Of a DNA stretch of 35,613 bases, positions 1-7,500 are shown one piece after another. The DNA lies in the NCBI GenBank assembly GCA_030628375.1, contig DAOVRD010000004.1, forward strand, positions 1 through 35,613. Direction: 5' to 3'. The notes under the pieces are model-generated. The model did no database searches. It was not told the origin of the DNA and saw only the letters and a program-made list of their open reading frames with translations. Numbering within the stretch: position 1 is the first letter of the stretch; each line of letters opens with the position of its first letter. The translations under genes and the position numbers were made by a program. This stretch comes from Planctomycetota bacterium (lineage in GTDB: Bacteria; Planctomycetota; Brocadiia; SM23-32).

Positions 1-925
1 AAGCTTGCCCCGAGCTTGTCGAGGGGGGAGCCTGTGAAGTCGTCGAAGCGGCAGTGGTGGTTGTGGGTGCCGGCGTCGTCGGTTCCTCCGCGCCCGCCGT
101 GGACGTCATAGGCCCGGCGCTGGCGAGGGGTCCCTCGGCGACCGGCATTACGAACTCCGCCTCGAACAGCGTATGCCGCTCGTCGGTGTGCACGGGGCGC
201 ACGCTCTCCAGCAGCACGCCCTCGAAGGTGTTGCCGTTGCCCGTCAGGTCCACGGCGCGGGGCCCGATCTGCCGCACCAGGTCCTCCAGGTAGCGGGCCA
301 GGTTCTGGGGCGGCACCACTGCCGCCGCCGAGACGACGAAGCGCAACTCCGCCCCCCGCGTCGGCCCGCGCGACCGCGCCCCGCGCGCCCTCGGGATCTC
401 GCGCAGCGGATAGTCGCGCCGCATCTCGATGCGCATCTCCGACGGGTGCGTGCCCAGCGTCACGCCGCCGGCCGCGTAGTCCTGTGCCGTCGAGGTCCCC
501 GCGTAGGTGGGCGGCGCCGCCGGCACAGCGGCCGGCCACGGCTCCACGGATTTCTCCGGGCTGAGGAACTCCATCTGCACGTCGGCGAACCGGAACCCGT
601 GCACCTCGCCGATGGCGCCGACGCAGACGCTGCCCCCGAAGGTGGTGCGCTGACCCCGGTTGTCCTCGAACCCCACGGTGCCCGGCCCGCGCCGCGCCAA
701 CGCGCGCAGGTGCTCGTAGATGTAGCGCTCGGCGTCGCCCAGGTTCGCCCGCAGCCGCTGGCCCGTCAGGCGCAGCTCGATGACGCCCCCGCCGCTGTCC
801 AGGATGGCGGCGGATTCGCCGTGCGGCGTCAGGCGCAGGTTGCGGCGGTAGACGGTGGGCGTGCCGAACACGTGCGCGCCCAGCTCCATGTCCACGACGC
901 CATCGTTGAAGTAACCTTCAGCCAT
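1..925 (-). CDS. Phage virion protein of unknown role, 3' end outside window
   Basis: An open frame of 308 codons runs from ATG at 925 to the window edge without a stop. A strong AGGAGG lies 3 nt before the ATG. It starts MAEGYFNDGVVDMELG. I see two related segments: residues about 47-118 (ELRL..YIYEHLRAL..GTVGFEDN..TTFGGSVCVG..FADVQMEFL) and about 186-260 (ELRF..YLEDLVRQI..AVDLTGNGNTFEGVLLE..FEAEFVM). This points to an internal domain duplication. The residues nearest the window edge are Thr/Ser/Ala/Pro rich and partly encoded by a dispersed repeat. Position after the tail-tube-like gene suggests a tail component, but I do not recognise the family. Confidence 0.75.
   Translation of the reverse strand, partial: MAEGYFNDGVVDMELGAHVFGTPTVYRRNLRLTPHGESAAILDSGGGVIELRLTGQRLRANLGDAERYIYEHLRALARRGPGTVGFEDNRGQRTTFGGSVCVGAIGEVHGFRFADVQMEFLSPEKSVEPWPAAVPAAPPTYAGTSTAQDYAAGGVTLGTHPSEMRIEMRRDYPLREIPRARGARSRGPTRGAELRFVVSAAAVVPPQNLARYLEDLVRQIGPRAVDLTGNGNTFEGVLLESVRPVHTDERHTLFEAEFVMPVAEGPLASAGPMTSTAGAEEPTTPAPTTTTAASTTSQAPPSTSSGQA
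8..28. repeat. Possible dispersed repeat at the window edge
   Basis: The motif CCCCGAGCTTGTCGAGGGG resembles a dispersed imperfect palindrome (CCCCGAGC..TGTCGAGGGG) that I recall from many metagenome-derived genomes. It lies in the coding end of the partial virion gene. There is only one copy in this window, so its status as a repeat rests on recall. Confidence 0.3.
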
Positions 926-940
926 TGTCCTCCTCTGGAG

Positions 941-1009
941 GACAGCAGTCGGCATTCAGCCATCAGCCGTCAGTAGCTATCTGCTGCCTGCTGCCTGCCG
1001 TCTGCTGTC
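941..1009. repeat. Heptad-built imperfect palindrome
   Basis: Read in steps of seven, the left arm is CAGCAGT CGGCATT CAGCCAT CAGCCGT and the right arm is CTGCTGC CTGCTGC CTGCCGT CTGCTGT. The arms pair: GACAGCAG (941-948) matches CTGCTGTC (1002-1009), and the CAGC/GCTG cores stay in register while the other heptad positions mismatch. The outer right arm supplies the stop codon of the 80-aa gene that ends at 1008. Confidence 0.75.
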
Positions 1010-1250
1010 AAGCCTTCGCCGTTGACAGCCGCCTCATCTGTCGCTGGAGGCGTTTCACGTCCCTTTTCATCTGTTCCAGGATCGCCAGGTTGTGCTGGTG
1101 GAACCGCAGGTTCTCCTCCGAGAAATCAACCAGTATCTTGTGAAGCGTGCCCAGAGCGTGCTGCTCGCGACCGAGTTGTTCGGCCGCCTTCTGGTAGGCG
1201 TCGCGGACGCGCTCAAGGTCCGCATCGAAGGATGTTCCGATTTCTCTCAT
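1008..1250 (-). CDS. Small coiled-coil phage protein (80 aa)
   Basis: An 80-residue protein starting MREIGTSFDADLERV. The ATG at 1250 is preceded by AGGAGAAGAAGG. The sequence is almost entirely charged helix with heptad-like spacing (LERVRDAYQKAAEQL, ILEQMKRDVKRLQRQ), so a coiled coil is likely. It lies 22 bp downstream of the tail-tube-like gene, where tailed phages often carry small tail-assembly proteins, but I cannot assign it to a family. Its stop codon overlaps the arm of the heptad hairpin, so the natural C-terminus (RRLSTAKA) may have been altered by that repeat. A longer in-frame extension upstream lies inside the preceding gene and is unlikely. Confidence 0.65.
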   Translation of the reverse strand: MREIGTSFDADLERVRDAYQKAAEQLGREQHALGTLHKILVDFSEENLRFHQHNLAILEQMKRDVKRLQRQMRRLSTAKA

Positions 1251-1272
1251 GCGCCTTCTTCTCCTGTCTGCG

Positions 1273-2175
1273 TCAGGCCCCGAGGTCCAGTGTGTAGGAG
1301 ATGTCGTTGCCTTCGCCGTCGGTGCCCGCTTCCATGCGCAGCGAAGCCCGTGCAAGCCGGCCCGGCTCCGCATCTTCTTCGCCACCCTCGGGATGAAGCA
1401 CGGGCAGTTCCAGGCAAAGGCAATATCCCTCCGGGTGGAGGAGCGTCGCCTCAAAACCGATGACGCCCCCGGTGCGCACGGCGGCGTTGAAAGCGTCGCC
1501 GTCGTCCAGCTTCCTCATCTCCAGGCTGACGGCGCGCTGCCCGGCAAGCAGGAACGCGACGGTGCCTCCCCTGTTGGGCCCCTCCGCCAGGCTGTTCTTC
1601 ACCCTCAGCGTGAACTGCTCGACGCCGGTCACCGGAGTGCCGTCCAGCTTCAGTGCCGCCCGGTCGAACATGAAGGGCACAGGACTGATGCCGGAGTAGT
1701 CGAAGTCGTTCTCCGTCAGCCCCGCGTTCGCTTCCTCGGCAGCGGCCTGCAGCGCGAACCGGAACTCAACATCCCGGCCGGCCGCAGAAGCGATGACGTC
1801 CAGGTCGTCCACCATCACGCCCAGGTGCCGCCGCGGGTCGGCCGGCGTGCAGTAGTCCATGCAGTAGCTGGGCAGCGCGCCGGCCTCGCGGTCCAGCGCC
1901 ATTTCCAGCAGAAGGCCGGTCACCTGCGGCCACGGCAATGTGACGAACCTCCCGGTCACGATCTGGAGGTGACTGATGTGGACCGACCGTTTCCAGCCGC
2001 CGAACTGCGTCGCCGGGCGGAAGTGCGGGTTAGCCGCCTTCAGCTTGTAGCCGTCCCCGAAGACCGGCACGACGGACCAGGAGGGCTCCTCAGGGCAGCA
2101 CCCCCAGGACTCCTCCCGGCATATCCGCAGATGCCGTTCCCGAGCGCCGTGCCATTTCCCGGCCGGTCCGGTCAT
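1273..2175 (-). CDS. Putative phage tail tube protein
   Basis: A 300-aa protein whose ATG has GAGGGAG six bases upstream. The N-terminal part (WGCCPEEPSWSVVPVFG then PHFRPATQFGGWKRSVH, residues about 24-68) followed by alternating beta-type segments resembles the tail-tube families of long-tailed phages with Mu-type heads. The position right after the gp36/gp37-like connector genes fits. It sits about 50 bp after the gp37-like gene. No catalytic motif is visible. No sheath-like gene is seen nearby, which would favour a siphovirus-type tail, but downstream genes lie outside the window. Family assignment is by recall and context only. Confidence 0.55.
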   Translation of the reverse strand: MTGPAGKWHGARERHLRICREESWGCCPEEPSWSVVPVFGDGYKLKAANPHFRPATQFGGWKRSVHISHLQIVTGRFVTLPWPQVTGLLLEMALDREAGALPSYCMDYCTPADPRRHLGVMVDDLDVIASAAGRDVEFRFALQAAAEEANAGLTENDFDYSGISPVPFMFDRAALKLDGTPVTGVEQFTLRVKNSLAEGPNRGGTVAFLLAGQRAVSLEMRKLDDGDAFNAAVRTGGVIGFEATLLHPEGYCLCLELPVLHPEGGEEDAEPGRLARASLRMEAGTDGEGNDISYTLDLGA

Positions 2176-2228
2176 TGCTATCTCCCTCGGTGTTCGATCG
2201 GAACGCAGACCACAGCACGCACCTGCCC

Positions 2229-2678
2229 TTACAGAACCCGCCAGAGCAACTCGACTTCGATGGACGCCGTCCAGATGAGGCGAGCCCCTTCCTCCCGCGG
2301 CCGGGCCGCCCAGGATATCCCGCGCACCCGCAGGCCCGTCATGCCGTCGGACGCCAGGCCGAGCCGCGTCTCGTCACAGGCGTGTATGCGCTGGAGCACC
2401 AGCGCGACGAGTTCTTCGCAGGGCTGGACGTCCTGGCCGTCGGTGGCCACCGTGACGCGCAGCACCTGCGGGATCTCCCGCTCGACGTTGGCGATGTGAG
2501 TCTCCGCGCCTTCGACCGGCGCCACGCTGAGGGCGGGGCAGACGGCGGGCTCCAGGTTGTAGCGGCGGCTCAAGCCCGGACCGAAGTCGAAGTACGTCTT
2601 GACGCGGTTGCCTATCTCCGCGTCGCCTTGCAGGGCGGCTATCAAGCCCAGGCGCCCGTCTGTGAAGAAATTGCTCAC
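2229..2678 (-). CDS. gp37-like phage connector / tail terminator candidate
   Basis: A 149-aa protein with a GTG start; GAGGTGATC lies about 9 nt upstream. It begins MSNFFTDGRLGLIAALQ and contains a beta-rich middle and a C-terminal SIEVELLWRVL strand, typical of small neck or tail-completion proteins. Its place directly after the DUF1320 (gp36-like) gene corresponds to Mu gp37 (DUF1834 family). The role in closing the head-to-tail joint is inferred from position. No motif proves it. An 18-bp palindrome sits in the 101-bp gap upstream of this gene. Confidence 0.55.
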   Translation of the reverse strand: MSNFFTDGRLGLIAALQGDAEIGNRVKTYFDFGPGLSRRYNLEPAVCPALSVAPVEGAETHIANVEREIPQVLRVTVATDGQDVQPCEELVALVLQRIHACDETRLGLASDGMTGLRVRGISWAARPREEGARLIWTASIEVELLWRVL

Positions 2679-2732
2679 TGTGCGATCACCTCAGATCTCT
2701 GCGGCGAATGCCGTCCTCCCGGCCCGAAGCTT

Positions 2733-2750
2733 GGTCGCCGTACGGCGACC
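2733..2750. repeat. 18-bp perfect palindrome, copy 1
   Basis: GGTCGCCGTACGGCGACC is a perfect inverted repeat in the gap between the DUF1320 gene and the gp37-like gene. Its 16-bp core GTCGCCGTACGGCGAC recurs at 4315-4330. No T tract follows, so a simple terminator is unlikely. It could be a protein-binding or RNA-processing site. Confidence 0.85.
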
Positions 2751-2779
2751 GAGCCCTGCGACTGCGGGCCGGCGCCGGG

Positions 2780-3211
2780 TCAGAGCGGCTCGTCCCGGCC
2801 GAACAGCCTCTCCTGGGTCTGGTAGCGCACGGTCGGGGCGCCCTCGCTGGGGTCGGGCGCAGGCTCAACGCCGAGGGACACCGACCCGGCCACCACTTCC
2901 TTCAACCAGGCGATGTCGTCCTCATATTGAGCGCGCACGTCCTCGGTGACGCTGTCCCGTCCCAGGCGAAGGAAGTAAACCGCCAGGTTCACGGCGCGCG
3001 CCGTGAGCACGTCCGGGCATCCGTCGCCGGGCGCACTGACGGGCACCGAGAATCTGACGCCGAGGTAACTGTCAATCAGGGCCTCGGCGCTGCGGATCGC
3101 CTGCTCCACAACGGTCTCGTCGGGCTGGCCGTCGCCGTCGTAGTCGGCCAGCGCGGCGAGGTCCGCTTCGCTCAACCTCGTTTCAATGTCCTGGTAGGTG
3201 CAATAGGCCAT
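2780..3211 (-). CDS. DUF1320 (Mu gp36-like) phage protein
   Basis: A 143-aa protein with GGAGG five bases before the ATG. The start MAYCTYQDIETRLSEADLAA and the helical region with IRSAEALIDSYLGVRFSVPV, then CPDVLTARAVNLAVYFL, are characteristic of the DUF1320/gp436 family encoded next to the major head gene in Mu-like phages. It is thought to be a head-tail connector component that binds at the portal side. The sequence DYDGDGQPDE (residues about 23-32) looks like a short calcium-binding-type loop, seen in other members. It follows gpT after a 188-bp gap filled mainly by a heptad hairpin. Confidence 0.85.
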   Translation of the reverse strand: MAYCTYQDIETRLSEADLAALADYDGDGQPDETVVEQAIRSAEALIDSYLGVRFSVPVSAPGDGCPDVLTARAVNLAVYFLRLGRDSVTEDVRAQYEDDIAWLKEVVAGSVSLGVEPAPDPSEGAPTVRYQTQERLFGRDEPL

Positions 3212-3230
3212 GTCGTCCTCCGAACGATAG

Positions 3231-3302
3231 CAGGCTGTAGGCCGCAGGCCGTAGGCTGCAGGGCCTTACCTCCAGCCTCCAGCCTCCGGTCTGCCGTCTG
3301 TC
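3231..3302. repeat. Second heptad-built imperfect palindrome
   Basis: The left arm reads AGGCTGT AGGCCGC AGGCCGT AGGCTGC in steps of seven. The right arm reads CCTCCAG CCTCCAG CCTCCGG TCTGCCG TCTGTCC. The two arms are roughly reverse complementary (AGGCTG/AGGCCG against CCTCCAG/CCTCCGG). It fills most of the gap between the gpT and DUF1320 genes and is the same architecture as 941-1009 with a different heptad. Confidence 0.7.
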
Positions 3303-3399
3303 CTTCTCGCGGGGATGGCCCTGCCCGCTGGCGCTCCAAGAGCTGCGGCGGGCCGGGCTCCTTCATGGGAAGTCTCCCCGCGTTTCCACCGGGCTGCCG

Positions 3400-4284
3400 C
3401 TATGCGCCGGCGCTGGCCTGCACCAGCCAGGGCGCCAGGATGGCCACCGCACAGCGACGGCGCCCCTTGTAGGCATAGCGCTCGCGGTAGAAGGCGTCCT
3501 CGTCGTCGGGGTCGTCCTTGGCCGTGAACTCCGGGCCCTCGCGGTCCTGCAGGACCATCGGCCTGACAGGATCGCTGTCCACCACGAACCACGCCTGGTT
3601 GGAGCCGAAGCGGCTCAGCACCAGCAGGTCGCACTTCTTATAGTTCGGGTTGGACTCGCCGCCCTCGAGGTACTGGATATCGAGGATGCCCTGGGCGGCC
3701 GCCCTGTTGGCCGGCCCGCACACGAGCAAGTCGGGCTGCAGACCCAGCGGCGCCCCGTCGGGACCCGTGCGCATTTCCAGCGCGGTGGCTGCCGACTCGA
3801 AGTTGTCGGCCGTCAACGCGACGTCGCTGCGGTTCGCCCAGCTCAGCCCTCCCACCCACTCGTGGTTGGCGCTGAAGACGGTCGTGCCGTCTATCCACTG
3901 GTCGGCAAACCCGGCCAGCAGCACCTCGGCGGCCAACCGCAGCGGGTACAGAGCGGCGCGGCGGCCCAGTTGCCGCACGCCGGGCCTGTAGACGCCGATG
4001 TTGTCGTCGGCGATGTCGTTGCGATGGACCTGCACTATCCGCGCGAACGTCCTGTTGGGCACGCTCTGCACGAAGGCGCCGATGCTGGTGATGGTCACCT
4101 CATCGAGCACCTCTTCCAGGTCGCCCAGCAGCGTGGCCACGGGGTACTTCTCCGTGCCGCTGGTGCTGGGCACAACTTCCATCAGCCGCTGTATCTGCTC
4201 GTTCTCCGTCGATTGGACGGCCTCACTGAACGTCGCTTTGAGGCCGGTGAACACCGCCTCAAGGTTTCCCTGCGTGATCTCCAT
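3400..4284 (-). CDS. Mu-like major head protein (gpT family)
   Basis: A 294-aa protein, close to the usual gpT length, with GGAGG eight bases before the ATG. Typical gpT features are the N-terminal EAVFTGLKATFSEAV (residues about 10-24), WQ-like membrane-free alpha/beta layout, GTEKYPVATLLGDLEE, and the segment ALYPLRLAAEVLLAGF (residues about 110-125) followed by DGTTVFSANHE. It forms the capsid shell. It lies after the decoration-like gene and before DUF1320, as expected for Mu relatives. The C-terminus (YKGRRRCAVAILAPWLVQASAGA region) is intact. Assignment is strong from motif and context. Confidence 0.92.
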   Translation of the reverse strand: MEITQGNLEAVFTGLKATFSEAVQSTENEQIQRLMEVVPSTSGTEKYPVATLLGDLEEVLDEVTITSIGAFVQSVPNRTFARIVQVHRNDIADDNIGVYRPGVRQLGRRAALYPLRLAAEVLLAGFADQWIDGTTVFSANHEWVGGLSWANRSDVALTADNFESAATALEMRTGPDGAPLGLQPDLLVCGPANRAAAQGILDIQYLEGGESNPNYKKCDLLVLSRFGSNQAWFVVDSDPVRPMVLQDREGPEFTAKDDPDDEDAFYRERYAYKGRRRCAVAILAPWLVQASAGA

Positions 4285-4313
4285 CCTTCAAACCTCCGTC
4301 AAGAGTGCACTTT

Positions 4314-4331
4314 AGTCGCCGTACGGCGACT
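4314..4331. repeat. 18-bp perfect palindrome, copy 2
   Basis: AGTCGCCGTACGGCGACT lies between the stop of the decoration-like gene (4366) and the gpT start (4284). It shares the 16-bp core with 2733-2750 but differs in both outer bases in a compensating way (A..T against G..C), so pairing is preserved. Confidence 0.85.
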
Positions 4332-4365
4332 GAACGCCACGGTGCACGGGACCCGCCCCGAGGGA

Positions 4366-4830
4366 CTAGGCTCCCGCAGTCGTCGTCGTGGCCGCGCTCC
4401 AGCTCTTGCCGGCCAGCGCCGCCTCGTCAATGGACACCCAGCAGTCGCCGGCGCCCTCGACCTTGTCAATGACCCCCACCAGGACGTCGTTGGTGACGTC
4501 GTCGGCCGCGGCCACGGTATGGTCGTCGTAGGCGTAGACCTTCGCGCTGAGGGCGGACTGGTCCAGGCCCGAGGCGCAGTCGAGCCGGTACCGGCCTCGA
4601 CGCCTCACGACGACGCTGAGATCGCCTGCCTCGCCGGTCCGGTTGTCCGCCTGGGCGGTCGCCACGCCTTCGAAGACCAGCCCCGCCGTGTCGGCCGCCG
4701 GCACGGCATACCCGTCCGCATCGCTGCAGACCAGGGAGCCGGCGAAGATGTGCGTCTCAGCCGCTACGGGGATCGAGAGCAGATCGCCCAGGCTGTATTC
4801 CGTGTTCCTGTCAGACGTTAAAGCTGCCAT
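4366..4830 (-). CDS. Putative capsid decoration protein (DUF2190-like)
   Basis: A 154-aa protein. I chose the ATG at 4830 because AAGGAGGTG lies five bases upstream; an upstream in-frame start at 4866 lacks this. It begins MAALTSDRNTEYSLGDLLSI. The protein is small, beta-rich and Gly/Ala/Val rich, with phrases such as AETHIFAGSLVCSDADGYAV and VFEGVATAQADN that recall the DUF2190/recombination-associated-like decoration proteins found between the protease and major head genes of Mu-like phages. It would bind the outside of the capsid. The C-terminal tail is Ala/Thr rich (ATTTTAGA). Confidence 0.65.
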   Translation of the reverse strand: MAALTSDRNTEYSLGDLLSIPVAAETHIFAGSLVCSDADGYAVPAADTAGLVFEGVATAQADNRTGEAGDLSVVVRRRGRYRLDCASGLDQSALSAKVYAYDDHTVAAADDVTNDVLVGVIDKVEGAGDCWVSIDEAALAGKSWSAATTTTAGA

Positions 4831-4908
4831 AAATACACCTCCTTCAGATGCGCCAGGGGCGCACAAGGTCGGATGATGCCGGCCGTCCTTGGCGGCCGAC
4901 CCTTCGTC

Positions 4909-6225
4909 CTAGTCCGCCGCGTTAAGGAACGTGGCCGCCGAAAGGCCGAGCTGGCGGCAGACGGCCTGCTCGGCATCGGTGAGTTGCGGGCCTTCGATTG
5001 TGCGCGGCCCCCGCCGGGGCTGCGTCATCACGGGCATGGCGTTGATCACCTCCCGCGCGGCGTTCAGGTCGTTGATCGCCTCGTTCAGGTAGAACTCGCG
5101 ATGGGCCGGCGGGATCTTGCCCGCGCTGACGCCCTCGTCCACCAGTTGCTCGGCCTCCGACCTGCGCCGCGTCTGCTGCAGCGCCTCGATGGCGTTGAGG
5201 ACCTCCGCCTCCTGCGCGTCCCGGCCAAGCCCGAGCTTCCGGCGGATGGCCTCCAGGCCGGCGGCCGGCACTTTCAGCCGAATGATGGCCGCCTTGACGG
5301 CGGTCGGGTCGGCATCGGCGGGCACGCCGAGGGCATTCGCAATCTCCTCGGCAACGACCGGCGCGCGCGCGACCAGCTCTGCCTCCAGTTCCTTCACGCG
5401 GACGGCGTTGGCCATGATGACCTCAGCCACCCGACGGCCCTCGGCGCTCCCCACTTCGGCGGAGGCCCCGGCGGGCAACTCCAGCCCGAGCCCGGAGGCA
5501 ACCTGCTCGGGCTCTTTTGCGAGCGCCTGGGCAAGACTGTCCAGCACAGACATGCTCTCGCCTCCTTCTGTTGACGCTTCCCCGCCTGCGCCGGCAACGC
5601 CCACTGGCGCCGCCCGGCGGCTTCGGCGGGCTTCGGTTGTGCCGCCACCTTCCATAGCGACGGCCTCGCTGCATTCCGCGACCGATAGACCGTTGGAGTT
5701 CAGAGTCTCCAGCTCGGTCAGGAACGGCGTGTTAGTCAGCCCCACGCTGTGGACCATCATGAGCACCGGATCGGCGGTGACCCGGTCAGGGAAGTTGAAC
5801 CGGAGCAGTGGGCTCAGGCATCGGTACTGCCGCTGCGCGACGGCGCTGGCCGCTTCGGCGGTCCACAGCACACGCCCCCACAGCTCGGAGCCGTCGGCGC
5901 GCAGTTCCATCTCCCTGACCCATCCGGCCGCCGGCGCCCTCACCGCGCCCCTCGGCGCCGCGACACTGGCATGGTGGTAGTCAACGACCAGGTCCGTGCC
6001 GTGCGCCGCATAGTGGCGGTCGAAATAGTCGAGCGCGCTGTGCAGGTGTTCCGGCGTAATGATCTCGGGACGGCTCGGATGCCCCAGCCACATGCCGGTT
6101 CGGGCGATCATCACCCACTGCGGCGCCTGAGCGGGCGCCTCGCCCGAGATGTCAGGTCCGGCGGCCACCGGCACGGGGCTGCCGACTGCCTGTCGGGCGG
6201 TTCCAATGGCATTGCGCATGGTCAT
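4909..6225 (-). CDS. Mu-like gpI: capsid maturation protease / scaffold
   Basis: A 438-aa protein. The N-terminal half (residues about 35-190) matches the Mu I protease family: WVMIARTGMWLGHPSRPEII, TDLVVDYHHASVAAP (candidate catalytic His/Ser region), GWVREMELRADGSELWGRV, YRCLSPLLRFNF and VHSVGLTNTPFL. The C-terminal half (residues about 225-438) is Ala/Glu-rich helix suited to a scaffold, as in Mu where the scaffold is the C-terminal part of I. A low-complexity joint rich in Glu, Gly and Ala lies near residues 190-225. The start is 7 bp after the portal stop; GGAGG lies within the portal 3' end, 12 nt upstream. An internal ATG before SVLDSLAQAL (about residue 225) has GGCGAGA upstream and could give a separate scaffold product. 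Confidence 0.88.
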   Translation of the reverse strand: MTMRNAIGTARQAVGSPVPVAAGPDISGEAPAQAPQWVMIARTGMWLGHPSRPEIITPEHLHSALDYFDRHYAAHGTDLVVDYHHASVAAPRGAVRAPAAGWVREMELRADGSELWGRVLWTAEAASAVAQRQYRCLSPLLRFNFPDRVTADPVLMMVHSVGLTNTPFLTELETLNSNGLSVAECSEAVAMEGGGTTEARRSRRAAPVGVAGAGGEASTEGGESMSVLDSLAQALAKEPEQVASGLGLELPAGASAEVGSAEGRRVAEVIMANAVRVKELEAELVARAPVVAEEIANALGVPADADPTAVKAAIIRLKVPAAGLEAIRRKLGLGRDAQEAEVLNAIEALQQTRRRSEAEQLVDEGVSAGKIPPAHREFYLNEAINDLNAAREVINAMPVMTQPRRGPRTIEGPQLTDAEQAVCRQLGLSAATFLNAAD

Positions 6226-6232
6226 GGTTCTC

Positions 6233-7462
6233 TCATGCCTCCTTGCTGCGGACGAGGACGGCTTCGCCCTCGGCGGGTTCGGGAATGCCGAACTTCTGGT
6301 AGGCCCACCCGGTCGGGATCGGAAGTCCGGCCTCGCTCAGGGTTTTGACGGTGGCGGCCAGCTCGCTGAGGTCTTCGGGTTTCTCCGCGTCGAAGTGCCA
6401 GCGCGGCAGGGGGTAATCGCCTCCCAGGTTGAGCCGCACGATGGGGCGGATAAGCTGGTCGGTCAGGGTCTGGGCCAGGGCCAGCGCATCGGCCTCGATC
6501 AGGTCCCAGCGCACCTGGTTATGCACGTGCCCGAGGGCATACGAGCCGCCCTTCTCGCCGCCGGAGGTCAGGAGCTGTCCCAGGATGGCAAGCGTCATCT
6601 CCCGGCCGGCACGCTCGAGGATACGTTCGAAGATGGTCCCCTCGCCGGCCGATCGGCTGTCGAGCATCTCGATGCGGTTGCCTTCGCGCACCACGGCGGC
6701 GGCGTCCATGCCGAGGGCGCGGACCGCCTGCCAGAGTTCGCGCGCCTCGTCGCTGTCCCAGGGGACCTCCTCCCGCAGCCAGCCGATCCGAGGCGGCATT
6801 CCGTAGACTTCCGCGAAAGCCATCCAGTCCTTCCACGCCAGATGCCGCACAACGAACGCCCGCACGCAGGAGCGCAGCAGGCCCGTGCGCGCGCAGAATC
6901 CGCTGCGCGCTTTGACCCGGTGGATCACGAAGTTCAGCGAGGGGAACTCGACCCCTTTGCCGGAATCCTCGCACAGCAGGAGCGTCTCGCCGTCGTCGGC
7001 GGTCGTGAACCAGCGCTGCGGCCGCCAGATGAGGCGGCGCGGATGCCAGCGATCCGCTGCGGTCTCCCAGTCGATCTCCTGAACGCTGAACCCCTTCGGT
7101 ATGGCGTCCAGCAGGTCGAAGATCGCCTGGGGCAGGTCGGGGATCTCGCCCACCAGGCCGCGGCACAGCTTGGCGGCTTCCTGGGCACGGGGCGACCGGT
7201 CGGCGGGCTGAATCTCGAACTTGAGCCTCGCCACGCCCGTCTTGCGCGTGCGCAGATGGGCGTCCAGCTCCGCGTCCTTCTCCTCCATCCGCTCGAAAAG
7301 CTCAGCCTGAGCCGACAGGTCCCCGGACTCGGCGGCCACCAGCATCCGCTTGATGCGCCGGGGCTTGATGGTGTCTATGTCCACGTGTCCGACCACTGTC
7401 CGCACGCCGAAGCCGCTTGAAGACGGCTCGGCGATGGTCTGCTGCTTCGGCTTATGGCTCAT
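6233..7462 (-). CDS. Mu-like portal protein (DUF935, gp29 family)
   Basis: A 409-aa protein from ATG at 7462, chosen because AAGGA stands seven bases upstream; a longer frame would overlap the terminase end. Family signatures include PRRIKRMLVAAESGDLSAQ, LFERMEEKDAELDAHLRTRK (residues about 45-70), FEIQPADRSPRAQEAA, IPKGFSVQEIDWE, and RLIWRPQRWFT, all hallmarks of DUF935 portals. It forms the dodecameric ring through which DNA is packaged. The length is a little below Mu gp29. Immediately downstream there is no gpF-type minor head gene, which Mu has at this place. Confidence 0.92.
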   Translation of the reverse strand: MSHKPKQQTIAEPSSSGFGVRTVVGHVDIDTIKPRRIKRMLVAAESGDLSAQAELFERMEEKDAELDAHLRTRKTGVARLKFEIQPADRSPRAQEAAKLCRGLVGEIPDLPQAIFDLLDAIPKGFSVQEIDWETAADRWHPRRLIWRPQRWFTTADDGETLLLCEDSGKGVEFPSLNFVIHRVKARSGFCARTGLLRSCVRAFVVRHLAWKDWMAFAEVYGMPPRIGWLREEVPWDSDEARELWQAVRALGMDAAAVVREGNRIEMLDSRSAGEGTIFERILERAGREMTLAILGQLLTSGGEKGGSYALGHVHNQVRWDLIEADALALAQTLTDQLIRPIVRLNLGGDYPLPRWHFDAEKPEDLSELAATVKTLSEAGLPIPTGWAYQKFGIPEPAEGEAVLVRSKEA

Positions 7463-7500
7463 TGCAGTTCCTTTGCGCTGTTCATCTCGATCATTGGGCG

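Noticed and set aside
173-976. Plus-strand reading frames across the phage block
   Set aside because: They are Arg/Pro/His/Ala-rich mirror frames of high-GC minus-strand genes, with no ribosome sites or family motifs.
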